64,000 nucleotides of DNA from Pseudopedobacter sp035496935 (GTDB taxonomy: Bacteria; Bacteroidota; Bacteroidia; Sphingobacteriales; Sphingobacteriaceae): NCBI GenBank assembly GCA_035496935.1, contig DATJED010000010.1:499041-563040 (forward strand), read 5' to 3'. Positions within the stretch are counted from its first letter, which is position 1. Every line of letters starts with the position of its first letter. The notes under the pieces were generated by a model, which worked only from the letters and a program-made list of their open reading frames with translations, was not told where the DNA came from and did not search any database. The position numbers and the translations under genes were made by a program. Shown here piece by piece: positions 44,690 to 53,659 of the stretch.

Positions 44690-46126
44690 ATGACAAAGAA
44701 AAAAGGTTTTTTGCAGAATAGTATTTGGGGGTTGGCCTCCAATATTTTGCAGAACGTTTTACTGAGCGCATTCTTTTTAATTATTGCCCGCAAATTCCCT
44801 GTGGTTGATTTTGGTAATTATCTGATAGCAAATTCATTGTATCAGGTAATTTCTTCGTTTTCTGCTTTGGGTTTAGGCCAGTGGTTTATCCGCCAATTGA
44901 GCGATGAAGAAGATATTTCGCACTTTTTGAACAAATTTTTAAAAATCCAACTCTTTGCAGGTCTGTTCTTTTACCTTGTAAATGTGGTGGTTGCTTATAC
45001 TTTATACAGCGATTCAACGGTGCAGATTTTGAGTTTATTAATTGGGATAAACATTGTTTTTGACAACATTATTTATAGCGTAAAGCACCTGAATATTGCA
45101 CAGTTCGAGCAGAACAAAACTTTTGTAGTGTTAATTGTTGAAGCGGTATTAAAGGTTTTATTAGGCGTGGTGATATTTGTTTATCCTTACACCATTACCC
45201 AAATGGCGGTTGTTTTGGTCGTTTTCCGGATGATTACGTTAAACCTTTTTCTTCGGATTTCTACTTCAAAGCTGGCCAATTTCGGCTCTATCATAAAAAA
45301 TAAAGTCACCTTACACGATTTTAAAAGTTTGATTATTGCCAACTGGCCTTTTATAATTGTTGGCAGTATTGCCGTAATTTATTGGCGCATAGGTAGCATT
45401 TTAATTTCCAAGTTTTTGGCTGTGGCCGATGTAGCAACCTACGAAATAGCCTACAAATTTTTCTCTTTGGCAGAGATTATTCCCGTAATTATTTCAGCAT
45501 CCATCTTTCCCGAATTATTAAAAGTTTATAAAGAGGAAGGCGCAGAAGCTTTTAGCAAATTTTACAAGCTTTTTTATAAACTCTACCTGGTTTTCGGTTT
45601 CTTGGCGTTTTCGTTTATGTATTCCTTTGCAGATGATATTGTGTTATTGGCTTTCGGAGATAGCTTTGCCGATGCTGGTTTTTACACCAAAGGAATGTTT
45701 TTGACTATCCTTATTTTTCCGACCGCTTTATTGCAAGCCAATGTGCTGATTATTTTAAAGATGGAAAAAAGAGATATGTGGTTTAACATCGCTAGTTTCA
45801 TTGTAAATTTTGCCATTTCTTTTATCGGGTTGATGTACTGGAAATCCCTAACCGTAATTAATCTTTCTATTTTTGCTTCATTTATCGTATTCCATTTATT
45901 GCAGGATAGCGTAATGGTTAAAGAAAAAATTACTTCTGTTATGGCTATTTTTAAGTCGTACGCATTGCTATTTTTGGTGTGCGGGGGCTATGTTTATTTA
46001 TCGGATCTATTGAATAATTATCTTTTGTTCATCAGTTTTTGGATGATTGCTTTTAGCATTTTGATATTCACCGATGAACGGATTTTAGGTTTTATTAAAG
46101 AAAAATCCGGACTAAAACCAGCGTGA
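44690..46126 (+). CDS. Oligosaccharide flippase (Wzx/MATE-like)
   Basis: Moves the lipid-linked repeat unit across the inner membrane. The 478 residues contain about 12-14 hydrophobic helices with the family start KGFLQNSIWGLASNILQNVLLSAFFLIIARKF, written here in parts, and charged loops such as FPVVDFGNYLIANSLYQ. It follows the polymerase gene by 18 bases and precedes the glycosyltransferase by 1 base. The set Wza, Wzc, Wzy, Wzx identifies a Wzy-dependent pathway. Confidence 0.9.
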   Translation: MTKKKGFLQNSIWGLASNILQNVLLSAFFLIIARKFPVVDFGNYLIANSLYQVISSFSALGLGQWFIRQLSDEEDISHFLNKFLKIQLFAGLFFYLVNVVVAYTLYSDSTVQILSLLIGINIVFDNIIYSVKHLNIAQFEQNKTFVVLIVEAVLKVLLGVVIFVYPYTITQMAVVLVVFRMITLNLFLRISTSKLANFGSIIKNKVTLHDFKSLIIANWPFIIVGSIAVIYWRIGSILISKFLAVADVATYEIAYKFFSLAEIIPVIISASIFPELLKVYKEEGAEAFSKFYKLFYKLYLVFGFLAFSFMYSFADDIVLLAFGDSFADAGFYTKGMFLTILIFPTALLQANVLIILKMEKRDMWFNIASFIVNFAISFIGLMYWKSLTVINLSIFASFIVFHLLQDSVMVKEKITSVMAIFKSYALLFLVCGGYVYLSDLLNNYLLFISFWMIAFSILIFTDERILGFIKEKSGLKPA

Positions 46127-46127
46127 T

Positions 46128-47285
46128 ATGTTGACTGTAAATTACATTACTCGTCCGTGGTTTTTTGACATCTCCATTGAGTTTATAAAGGAGTTAAAGC
46201 TTAAAACAAACCTAAACGTTATCCTAATTATTGCGCCCGCAACGCTTGGTTATTTAGAGATTTCTAAGGAAGATGGCGAACGCTATATCAACAAAACTTT
46301 AAACTTAAAAGAGGTTTTAAAAGGCGATGCAAAGCAACGTTTTGCTAAATATTTTGACGGCACAAATGTGTTTTGCAAGTTTGAGCAACATAACGAAACC
46401 AATTACCACAATGCTTTAGCTTGGATAAAGCTCCTGAACAAAAACAAAAGTTTGCTTAAAGCGGATTATACCATCATAGAATCTTTAAGCTTGGCAGATT
46501 GGTATTTCTTGTTCCGGTTTAGGAATAAAAAGTTGGCCTACATTATTCACGATCCGGTGGCGCATACCGGCGAAGAACGCGGTCGGGTAGACAAACTGAA
46601 CAGCATTTATTTCCCTTACATCAACCGTTTTATTACTTATTCGGCATTTGCCGGAAAGCTGTTTAAACAAAACTATCCAAAATATAAAAATAGGGTTTCG
46701 GTTTTTCAAATGCCGGTTTACCACAGCTTAAACATCAGAGAAAAGAACCCTTTGGAAACTAAAAGCAAAGTCGTGTTTTTTGGGCGGATTTCTCCGTACA
46801 AAGGCGTGGAACTGTTTTATAAAGTAGCAAGTAGTTTAGCGGTTAAATATCCCGAAACAGAATTTATAATTGCCGGTAAAACCATTGAAGATTATCACCC
46901 CGATTTTTTGACGGATAACCCACATAGCAACATCATTATAAAAAATAAATTTATTGAATTAGAAGAGCTTTATGAACTAATGCATGATGCTTCTTTTTGC
47001 GTTTTACCTTATTTGGATGCCACGCAGAGCGGTGTAATTATGACAGCTTATGCATTTAATCTTCCGGTTTTGGTTTCCGATTGCGAAGGCTTGTTGGAAT
47101 ACTGTTTTGATACAGACGATTTTTCTTTTAAAAATGGTGATGTAGAAGATTTGGAGTTAAAGATGGAGGAATTATTATGTGCGCCCGAACTTTTGGAAGC
47201 AAATAGAAAGCAGATAACGGCTTATGATGTGGAAAATATTCCGATGAAGAATGTAGAGGTGTTTTTACAGCAAGTCGGGAAATAA
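46128..47285 (+). CDS. Glycosyltransferase (GT4-like)
   Basis: GT-B type transferase, 385 aa. The C-terminal Rossmann half shows SKVVFFGRISPYKGVELFYKV (about 210-230), FIIAGKTIEDYHPDF and LPYLDATQSGVIMTAYAFNLPVLVSDCEGL (about 295-325), equivalent to the GT4 donor site. The N-terminal half has a YIIHDPVAHTGEE segment. It is the last pathway gene of the rightward block. Linkage and donor are unknown. Confidence 0.85.
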   Translation: MLTVNYITRPWFFDISIEFIKELKLKTNLNVILIIAPATLGYLEISKEDGERYINKTLNLKEVLKGDAKQRFAKYFDGTNVFCKFEQHNETNYHNALAWIKLLNKNKSLLKADYTIIESLSLADWYFLFRFRNKKLAYIIHDPVAHTGEERGRVDKLNSIYFPYINRFITYSAFAGKLFKQNYPKYKNRVSVFQMPVYHSLNIREKNPLETKSKVVFFGRISPYKGVELFYKVASSLAVKYPETEFIIAGKTIEDYHPDFLTDNPHSNIIIKNKFIELEELYELMHDASFCVLPYLDATQSGVIMTAYAFNLPVLVSDCEGLLEYCFDTDDFSFKNGDVEDLELKMEELLCAPELLEANRKQITAYDVENIPMKNVEVFLQQVGK

Positions 47286-47286
47286 A

Positions 47287-47859
47287 ATGGATAAATTTCA
47301 AAATAAATACCGTATATCATCTACACGGTTGCAAGGATACGATTACGGCCAGAATGGAGCCTATTTTATTACAATATGCACCCAAAACCGTGTACATTAT
47401 TTTGGTGAAATTAAAAACGGCGAAATGATTTTGAACGAAATGGGAAAATTGGCGGAAACGGAATGGTTGAAGACATTTGAAATACGGCCGGATATGAATT
47501 TGGAATTGGGGGCATTTGTGGTAATGCCGAATCATTTTCATGCCATTATTATAATTGGTGATAACGAATATAATTGTACGGATGCAATGCAATGTAGAGG
47601 CGCAATGCATTGCGCCTCTACCACCAATGATGAAACCGCATACAAAAACAAATTTGCACCGCAATCGAAAAATTTGGCATCTATTATACGCGGGTTCAAA
47701 TCATCGGTAACCACCGCCGCCCGAAAAATCCATGCCGATTTTGCATGGCAACCTCGTTTTTACGATCATATTATACGCAATGCCCAATCATATGAACGAA
47801 TTAAAAATTATATCTTAAACAATCCAAAGAATTGGAAAGAGGATAAATTTTTAAATTGA
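47287..47859 (+). CDS. RAYT-type (REP-associated) Y1 transposase
   Basis: Single-strand-DNA transposase-like protein. The HUH motif is MPNHFHAII (about residues 80-88); the catalytic Tyr is in RNAQSYERIKNYILNNP (about 168). The 190-aa length and start YRISSTRLQGYDYGQNGAYFITICTQNR fit RAYTs, which act on palindromic extragenic elements, not IS200 itself. It starts one base after a glycosyltransferase stop. A 28-bp palindrome (47594-47621) is embedded in its own reading frame, encoding part of a short insert (about residues 97-120). Confidence 0.85.
   Translation: MDKFQNKYRISSTRLQGYDYGQNGAYFITICTQNRVHYFGEIKNGEMILNEMGKLAETEWLKTFEIRPDMNLELGAFVVMPNHFHAIIIIGDNEYNCTDAMQCRGAMHCASTTNDETAYKNKFAPQSKNLASIIRGFKSSVTTAARKIHADFAWQPRFYDHIIRNAQSYERIKNYILNNPKNWKEDKFLN
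47594..47621. repeat. 28-bp perfect palindrome inside the RAYT gene (REP-like)
   Basis: The half gtagaggcgcaatg is followed immediately by its exact reverse complement. This is the GC-rich hairpin form expected of a REP-like target of RAYTs. It is in frame and does not break the protein. No second copy was noticed in the window. Confidence 0.7.
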
Positions 47860-47897
47860 ATTTTACTGTCATCTAAATTGACCTGCCAACACATTTA

Positions 47898-48638
47898 ATG
47901 CACCCATCCACCATTTACATCCTTCTTATTATTTTCATAGCCACACTGGTGCGTTCAACTTTTGGCTTTGGCGAATCTTTGGTATCGGTTCCTTTGCTTA
48001 TTTTTTTTATGCCGATAGAAACAGCGGTTCCGCTGGGTGTTTTGATTTCCATTTTTATTGCGGCCGTTTTACTTTTGCAGGATAGAAAGCAGGTGCAGTT
48101 TAACAGCGCCAAATGGCTGATTATTTTCGCAATTCTGGGTGTCCCGATTGGGCTGTTGGTATTGATTTATGCCGATGAAACCCTGGTGAAAGTAGTTTTA
48201 GGGGTTTTGATTGTAGCCTATTCTACGTATTCTTTAATATCGGCGAATGTGTTTAAGCTAAAGTCCGATAATATGTTCTGGCTGTTTGTCTGTGGTTTTT
48301 TTTCGGGGATTTTTGGTGGGGCTTATGGTTTAAACGGACCGCCAATTGTAGTTTACGGCGATATGCGTAGCTGGACTCCAACACATTTTAGGGCAACTTT
48401 ACAGGCTTATTTTCTTCCGCTGAGCATAATTGGCTTATTGGGCTATTGGTTTCATGGGATCTTGAGTTATGAAGTTTTCTATTATTTCTTAATCGCAGTT
48501 CCGGTGATGCTTCCCGCAATTTATATCGGAAATTATCTCAACGGCAAGTTAAAAGCCGGTGCGTTTTTAAAGTATGTCCATATTGTTTTGATGGCGATAG
48601 GCATAGTTTTGCTTTGCCACGTTTTTAAAAACACCTAA
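47898..48638 (+). CDS. TauE/SafE (TSUP) family permease
   Basis: Integral membrane transporter of the sulfite/organosulfonate exporter family. About eight hydrophobic helices over 246 residues. The two family repeats show FGFGESLVSVPLLIFFMPIETAVPLG (about 21) and FFSGIFGGAYGLNGPPIVVYG (about 136). Substrate unknown; anion export is the usual role. It stands alone between the RAYT gene and a 346-base gene-free stretch. Confidence 0.88.
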   Translation: MHPSTIYILLIIFIATLVRSTFGFGESLVSVPLLIFFMPIETAVPLGVLISIFIAAVLLLQDRKQVQFNSAKWLIIFAILGVPIGLLVLIYADETLVKVVLGVLIVAYSTYSLISANVFKLKSDNMFWLFVCGFFSGIFGGAYGLNGPPIVVYGDMRSWTPTHFRATLQAYFLPLSIIGLLGYWFHGILSYEVFYYFLIAVPVMLPAIYIGNYLNGKLKAGAFLKYVHIVLMAIGIVLLCHVFKNT

Positions 48639-48984
48639 ATTTTCAAATGAGAATTGTCCATTTTTGGCGCCTTGTTTTACAGAAATTATTCCAAAAAGAA
48701 TCTCCTTATTTAAATGAAGTGTTGCCCACATTATTTTTGAGTTTTGCAGGTTGCGTTAACGATGGAAATGGATACCGGCCTTGTGGCTAAAGCCCTGCGC
48801 AGTATGAATGTACAGCGTGTTTAAACGCCCTAATTATTGAAATCAGGTGCGTTTTTAAAAAAAACTTAGCGGTAATTTTTAAATACTTATTTTAGATAAA
48901 ATGTCAATGATAAAAAAACTGAACCCTTTTTTTTATTGCTACGTAAAAATTGTTGAGAACATCTCACCACAAATCGTAGAATTT
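48639..48984. other. Gene-poor intergenic stretch
   Basis: No convincing gene, RNA or hairpin was recognised here. A 20-codon ORF in the middle has no family resemblance. The last bases form the AT-rich leader of the DUF4832-like gene. Confidence 0.5.
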
Positions 48985-50424
48985 ATGAGGCGGTTTTTTA
49001 CTTTTTTTTGTGCCGGTAGCATCGCAATATTGTTGCTTTCATGCCAAAAAGATAATTTATCCGATTTTACGACGCTTAAAACGACACAAGCTAAAAGTTT
49101 TACTGGTACAGGTTTGCTGGATACTACAGGCTTAGAGAGTGTAAATCCTGCAGAAAATTTCGATTTGTTACTGAACCCAGGAAAAGGTTTTGTGAAATAT
49201 TACGATTATGAGCAACAGTACGCAGATCAATTTTCGACGATTTATATCCGTTACGATTGGAACGATATTCAGCCAAAAGAAAATCAGTACAATTGGGCCG
49301 CAATAGATTGGGAAATCAGTCAGTGCGTTGCGCAGGGGAAAAAGTTTGCGTTTGGGATCATGTGTGCAAATACAAACAGATCGATAAATACACCGGATAA
49401 AGGAAAATACGTTACTCCAAAATGGGTTTTTGATGCCGGTGCAGGCAAAAGAACCATCAATGCTACTTATTGGGAAACCGGGCAAACCATAAAACAGGTG
49501 ATTCCGGTGTGGTCGGACGCCGTTTTTCTGAAGAAATTGAATGCTTTTGTAGCTGCTTTGGGCGCAAGATATAACGGAAATCCTAATATCGCTTTTGTAG
49601 ATATCAGAAGCTACGGAAATTGGGGCGAACAGCATCTATACGAACTTGGCGGGACAGATTTAACTTCGGCACAGCTGAAAACTTTGTACATCCAGCCTTA
49701 TAAAAACGCTTTTCCAACCACGCAACTGATTAATCCTTGGGGCGAGGCTTTTTATAACGATACTTATGACTGGGCAGTTGACCAAGGAATTGGGATGCGC
49801 AGCGACGGAATTTTTAAATATTCTAACGGCAGCGAAACCACCAGAGCGCACCAAAAAGCACCAAGTGTTTTTGAATATACCGCAAATTACGATTGGCTAA
49901 CTTCTGAAGGTTATTGGAACCCGGATACTTTATTGAATTATATTGAGATTGGAAAACCCAGTTATATACAGTTTGATAATGCCATGTACAACGCCAATCC
50001 GGCTTTATATACAACTATTGCCAATAGGGTAGGTTATCATTTCGTAATTGAAAATGTGAAGTTTCCGGCGGTGGTTAAAAGCGGGCAAGCTTTTAATTTG
50101 GAGACTTCTGTGCTGAATAAAGGCATTACCAATATTTACGAAAGTTGCCATTTGGCTGTTGCCTTGTTGGATGCTAACGATAAGGTAGTGCAAAAAGTTT
50201 TCTTGAACAACTCGCAACCTAAAAACTGGAACTCGGACCAGCTGACTAAAGAAATTAACAACATTAGCTTTAATGTAGCTAAAGGGACTTACAAACTGGC
50301 GTTAGGGATGTTTTCTGATGTTAATGACGCCGAACCGAAAATTAAATTTGCCAATAATAACAAAACCGCTAATAACTGGTTTGTAGTAAAAAGCGGTTTT
50401 GTTGTGAGTGAATCGGTTCAATAA
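48985..50424 (+). CDS. DUF4832-like lipoprotein (glycosidase-like barrel)
   Basis: Exported lipoprotein with lipobox LLLSCQKD near residue 22. The barrel-like domain begins LLNPGKGFVKYYDYEQQYA and contains IYIRYDWNDIQPKENQYNWAAID, FGIMCAN and FVDIRSYGNWGEQH, which fits DUF4832/GH42-like proteins. The last 100 residues form a C-terminal beta domain (FNLETSVLNKGITNIYESC) seen in this family. The ATG at 48985 is chosen because it directly precedes the signal peptide; a longer start at 48901 adds a non-signal extension. Substrate unknown. Confidence 0.75.
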   Translation: MRRFFTFFCAGSIAILLLSCQKDNLSDFTTLKTTQAKSFTGTGLLDTTGLESVNPAENFDLLLNPGKGFVKYYDYEQQYADQFSTIYIRYDWNDIQPKENQYNWAAIDWEISQCVAQGKKFAFGIMCANTNRSINTPDKGKYVTPKWVFDAGAGKRTINATYWETGQTIKQVIPVWSDAVFLKKLNAFVAALGARYNGNPNIAFVDIRSYGNWGEQHLYELGGTDLTSAQLKTLYIQPYKNAFPTTQLINPWGEAFYNDTYDWAVDQGIGMRSDGIFKYSNGSETTRAHQKAPSVFEYTANYDWLTSEGYWNPDTLLNYIEIGKPSYIQFDNAMYNANPALYTTIANRVGYHFVIENVKFPAVVKSGQAFNLETSVLNKGITNIYESCHLAVALLDANDKVVQKVFLNNSQPKNWNSDQLTKEINNISFNVAKGTYKLALGMFSDVNDAEPKIKFANNNKTANNWFVVKSGFVVSESVQ

Positions 50425-50518
50425 ATTTTTAATAATTTTTATTGTATATATTGAGTCAAGTCGAAATATGCTCAGTGGCAATAAGCTTCGATCCGCTCAG
50501 CCTAGATAAAAGCCGTTT

Positions 50519-53146
50519 TTAAATACTGTCCTTCTTTTTTTTGAAAAAACTGTTCAGTTTATTTTTTACCTCGTTTTGTATTCTTTGCTCGGCTTGTTTT
50601 TTTAACGTATCGGTTTTTTGCTGAAGCTGTTCTTTTGCCTGATTGCTGAGTTTGGTGACTTCTTCTTTTGCTTGGTTTTGCAGTTCCGCTTTTTTATCGG
50701 CAACAAGTTGGTTTACTATGCTCTGAGCCTCATTTTTTAAACCGCTGGCTAAATCTAGTTTAAGCGTGGGTTTGGTAATGGTTCCGCCTAAAAGCGCATT
50801 TACTTTTACCGTTTCGTTAACTTCTACATTGCTACCGATTTTTTTGTTCAAACTTGCTAATAAGCTATTTGCGGTTTCGTTTGTTTTGCCCAGCATTGCT
50901 CTCGGTAAGTTGATTCCCAAAACATAATCTAAACTTTGGTCTAAACCGTTTGAACCCTGAACATTCATCAAAATATCGCCTTTTTTGATATTGAATGGCG
51001 CTACATTCAACCTGCCATCGATAATGTTGAATTTAGTCAACAAATCCTTGATTTCCAGCTTCTTTAAATTGTTGTTGCTTAAACCTGCTGCCAATTTGTT
51101 TAAAGGTTCAAAACCATCAATTACCGCTTCAATAATATTTGCCAAACCTGATGCATTAATGCTTGAATAAACTGGCATCATATCCTGTTTTAATAACGAG
51201 TTAAATTTAAGCTTGGTGCTAAATTCACCTTTTGTATATTTGGCTATCGGCGCCAGCAATTTAATGGTATTAAAGGTGGTAAATGCTTTTTGGATGCTCA
51301 TTTTCTCGATGCCGAAATCAATATCAACAAAAGGTTTTTTGGGGTCTTTTGTAGTGTACATTCCGTTCATTTTTATTGTTCCGTCCAGCATTTGCAAAGC
51401 CATATCCTTAAAATAAACGCTTTCATCTTTTACTAATAAAGCGCCTTTTGCGTTGCTGATGTTATAGTTGTCATACAAAACCTGTTTGGCATTTACGCTA
51501 GCCAAAAAGTTGATATTTGCTGGAACTTTTATCAGACTGAGTTTAGAGGTGTCTTTGGTTGCAGTAGCGGTGTTTTCTGGGCCCATCAGCTCATTGATGT
51601 CCATCAGGTTGGATGTTAAATTAAACGTTCCGCCGAGCGACTGGTTTTTGTTGAAAATATAGCCCAAATAATTGGTGATGCTTCCGTTTGCGGCAAAATC
51701 GCTTCTTCCAACTTTTGCGTTTAAATTGCTGAGGGTGATGTTCTGCGGGTTAAAAGTCATTTTTGCAGCGCTGATGCTTACCGGTTTTGCAACCGCAGCG
51801 CCGGTATAAACAAAATTGCTGGCCAGCATTTGTCCCGATGCGTTAAAGTTTTGGTACTGTTGCTTATCTATGGAAGATTTATTTCCTTTTGCTTTTATAT
51901 CTGCATCTAAAATCCCGCTCAAAGTCATGTCTTTCATCGGGAAAATTGTAGTTAATTGCTTTAAATCCAGCTTTCCTTTTAAAGCCATATCCACGTAAGG
52001 GTCGCTGGTTGGCGTTTTTACAAACAATCTTCCATCAATTGGGGCTTTATCAAAAGCTAAATGGAAGGCCGGAATGTTTATTTCGGTATGGTCAATTACG
52101 CCATCTGGGTTTTTGATATTTGCATTTACCTGGATGTTGTTTACCGCAGCCGGTAAACCCGCATATTTCATTTTGCCATCTTTAATGCTCAGGTTTACGT
52201 CAAAAGCAGGCAAAGAGTTTTCGTTGTAAGTTCCTTTGGCAAAGCCGTTGAAAGCAAATTTTCCGCTGGCATCCATATCCTTAAAATTGCTGGCATAAAC
52301 CGCCGGAATCAGCGAAAGGAAGTTTTTTAGATCCGATTGTTGCGCATCAAACTTAAAATCAACCAGCATATCAGTGTCGTTTGGCATTGCCAAGCTTCCC
52401 GTAACGGCCAAAAGCAATTCGTTTAGTTTAATTTTGTTATCGCCAAAGCTGAACTTCATGTTTTTCATATCGATATCTATCGGCAAATCAGCTTGTAGTT
52501 TAACATCGTTTAAATAAGGTATAGCCCCATATTTCATGGTCAGGTGCTGTATGTCGGATTCGGTTTTTAGCTGGAATAAATCCTGTGTAAAATCTCCGGA
52601 ACCACTGTGGTTTACGTCTTTAAGGTTCATGTAAAAACCTAAAGAAGCATCATCATAAATAATATTCCCATTTTCGATGCTGTATTTCTGTAAACTCGCT
52701 TTAAACTTTGTTTTTGAGGTGTCGGTGGTTGAAGTGGCGGTGGAATCGGTTTTCATAATGTCCCAATTTGCTTTCCCGCTTTTTAAAACCTTGGCGTAAA
52801 TATTGGGCTGAACCAGATTAACTGAGTTTATCTGGTAAGTTTCGCCTTTAATTACGCTCATTAAATTGAGGTTCAGCTCCAAAGCTTTAATATTGGCCAA
52901 AGTATCGTTTGCAAAGCTATCGACACCAATTACTACCAAATCTTGTAACTGAACGCCCAGATTCGGAAAAGTGCTGATGATGCTTAAATCAACGTTTTTA
53001 AAGTTGACGTTTGCATTTACATTTTTGTTGATGGCAGTTTTTACACCTGCAACAATTTTATCTTTAAAAAGGAGCGGGATACTTGCAAGCGCAATAATAA
53101 TGATCGCTAACAATGCAACAATACCCAAAATTATCTTTTTATACAT
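50519..53146 (-). CDS. AsmA-family envelope protein
   Basis: Inner-membrane-anchored periplasmic protein of the AsmA/TamB-like group, involved in lipid or outer-membrane homeostasis. It has one N-terminal membrane helix (about 5-25), then INKNVNANVNFKNVDLSIISTFPNLGVQLQDL, the AsmA start, a long beta-rich body and the C-terminal AsmA_2 segment (VAPFNIKKGDILMNVQGSNGLDQSLDYVLGINLP). The last 80 residues are a Lys/Gln-rich coiled coil. Length 875 aa. It converges on the DUF4832 gene. Function is inferred from the family. Confidence 0.88.
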   Translation of the reverse strand: MYKKIILGIVALLAIIIIALASIPLLFKDKIVAGVKTAINKNVNANVNFKNVDLSIISTFPNLGVQLQDLVVIGVDSFANDTLANIKALELNLNLMSVIKGETYQINSVNLVQPNIYAKVLKSGKANWDIMKTDSTATSTTDTSKTKFKASLQKYSIENGNIIYDDASLGFYMNLKDVNHSGSGDFTQDLFQLKTESDIQHLTMKYGAIPYLNDVKLQADLPIDIDMKNMKFSFGDNKIKLNELLLAVTGSLAMPNDTDMLVDFKFDAQQSDLKNFLSLIPAVYASNFKDMDASGKFAFNGFAKGTYNENSLPAFDVNLSIKDGKMKYAGLPAAVNNIQVNANIKNPDGVIDHTEINIPAFHLAFDKAPIDGRLFVKTPTSDPYVDMALKGKLDLKQLTTIFPMKDMTLSGILDADIKAKGNKSSIDKQQYQNFNASGQMLASNFVYTGAAVAKPVSISAAKMTFNPQNITLSNLNAKVGRSDFAANGSITNYLGYIFNKNQSLGGTFNLTSNLMDINELMGPENTATATKDTSKLSLIKVPANINFLASVNAKQVLYDNYNISNAKGALLVKDESVYFKDMALQMLDGTIKMNGMYTTKDPKKPFVDIDFGIEKMSIQKAFTTFNTIKLLAPIAKYTKGEFSTKLKFNSLLKQDMMPVYSSINASGLANIIEAVIDGFEPLNKLAAGLSNNNLKKLEIKDLLTKFNIIDGRLNVAPFNIKKGDILMNVQGSNGLDQSLDYVLGINLPRAMLGKTNETANSLLASLNKKIGSNVEVNETVKVNALLGGTITKPTLKLDLASGLKNEAQSIVNQLVADKKAELQNQAKEEVTKLSNQAKEQLQQKTDTLKKQAEQRIQNEVKNKLNSFFKKKKDSI

Positions 53147-53659
53147 TTTGTTTCTTTTTGATATGGAATTAAGATAAGCAAATTTGAACTTTTTTCGGGA
53201 AAGCGCAGTTTTTTAACGAAAATTAACTTTTGAAAGTGACCAATCTTCTGGGAAAAGCCTACAAGAAGTAGTAAAGGTCTATTTTACAAATTTGTCCCTC
53301 TCAATAAATGAGATTATCCCCTCGTTAAAACTACCGAAGCGTTTACTTTTGAGTATGCTCTTGTGAAAAGGACTAGAGAAAACCAATTACAAAATTCTCT
53401 TTCAAGTTAGACTTAATATGATATGCCCTGTTGATTATCTATGGATATTAACATTGGGTAATTGAACAAGTCCTTTCATTTTTTAAGAGGAATAAACCTA
53501 ATTATTAATTAAACCAATAACACATGAAAAAATCAGATTCAAGTCTTTATCCTCCACCAAAGAGTGAAAGCCATTTTGTGCGCTGTAAAAAGTTACTTAA
53601 GTTAAAAAAAACTTTATACAGCTTATCAACCAATACGAACCAATTTTAAAAATAAAACT
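53147..53659. other. Leader region upstream of susC
   Basis: A 513-base gap with no clear gene. It contains a TACTTTTG box (53344-53351, + strand, matching TAnnTTTG, without a good -33 match) and a 42-aa ORF (53524-53649, start MKKSDSSLYPPPKSE) that ends 10 bases before susC. The ORF may be a leader peptide or chance. Confidence 0.35.

Noticed and set aside
50440..50510. Extragenic repeat resembling cttcga...ctcagcc words common in Bacteroidota
   Set aside because: Only partial, non-matching halves are seen and no second full copy was found in the window.
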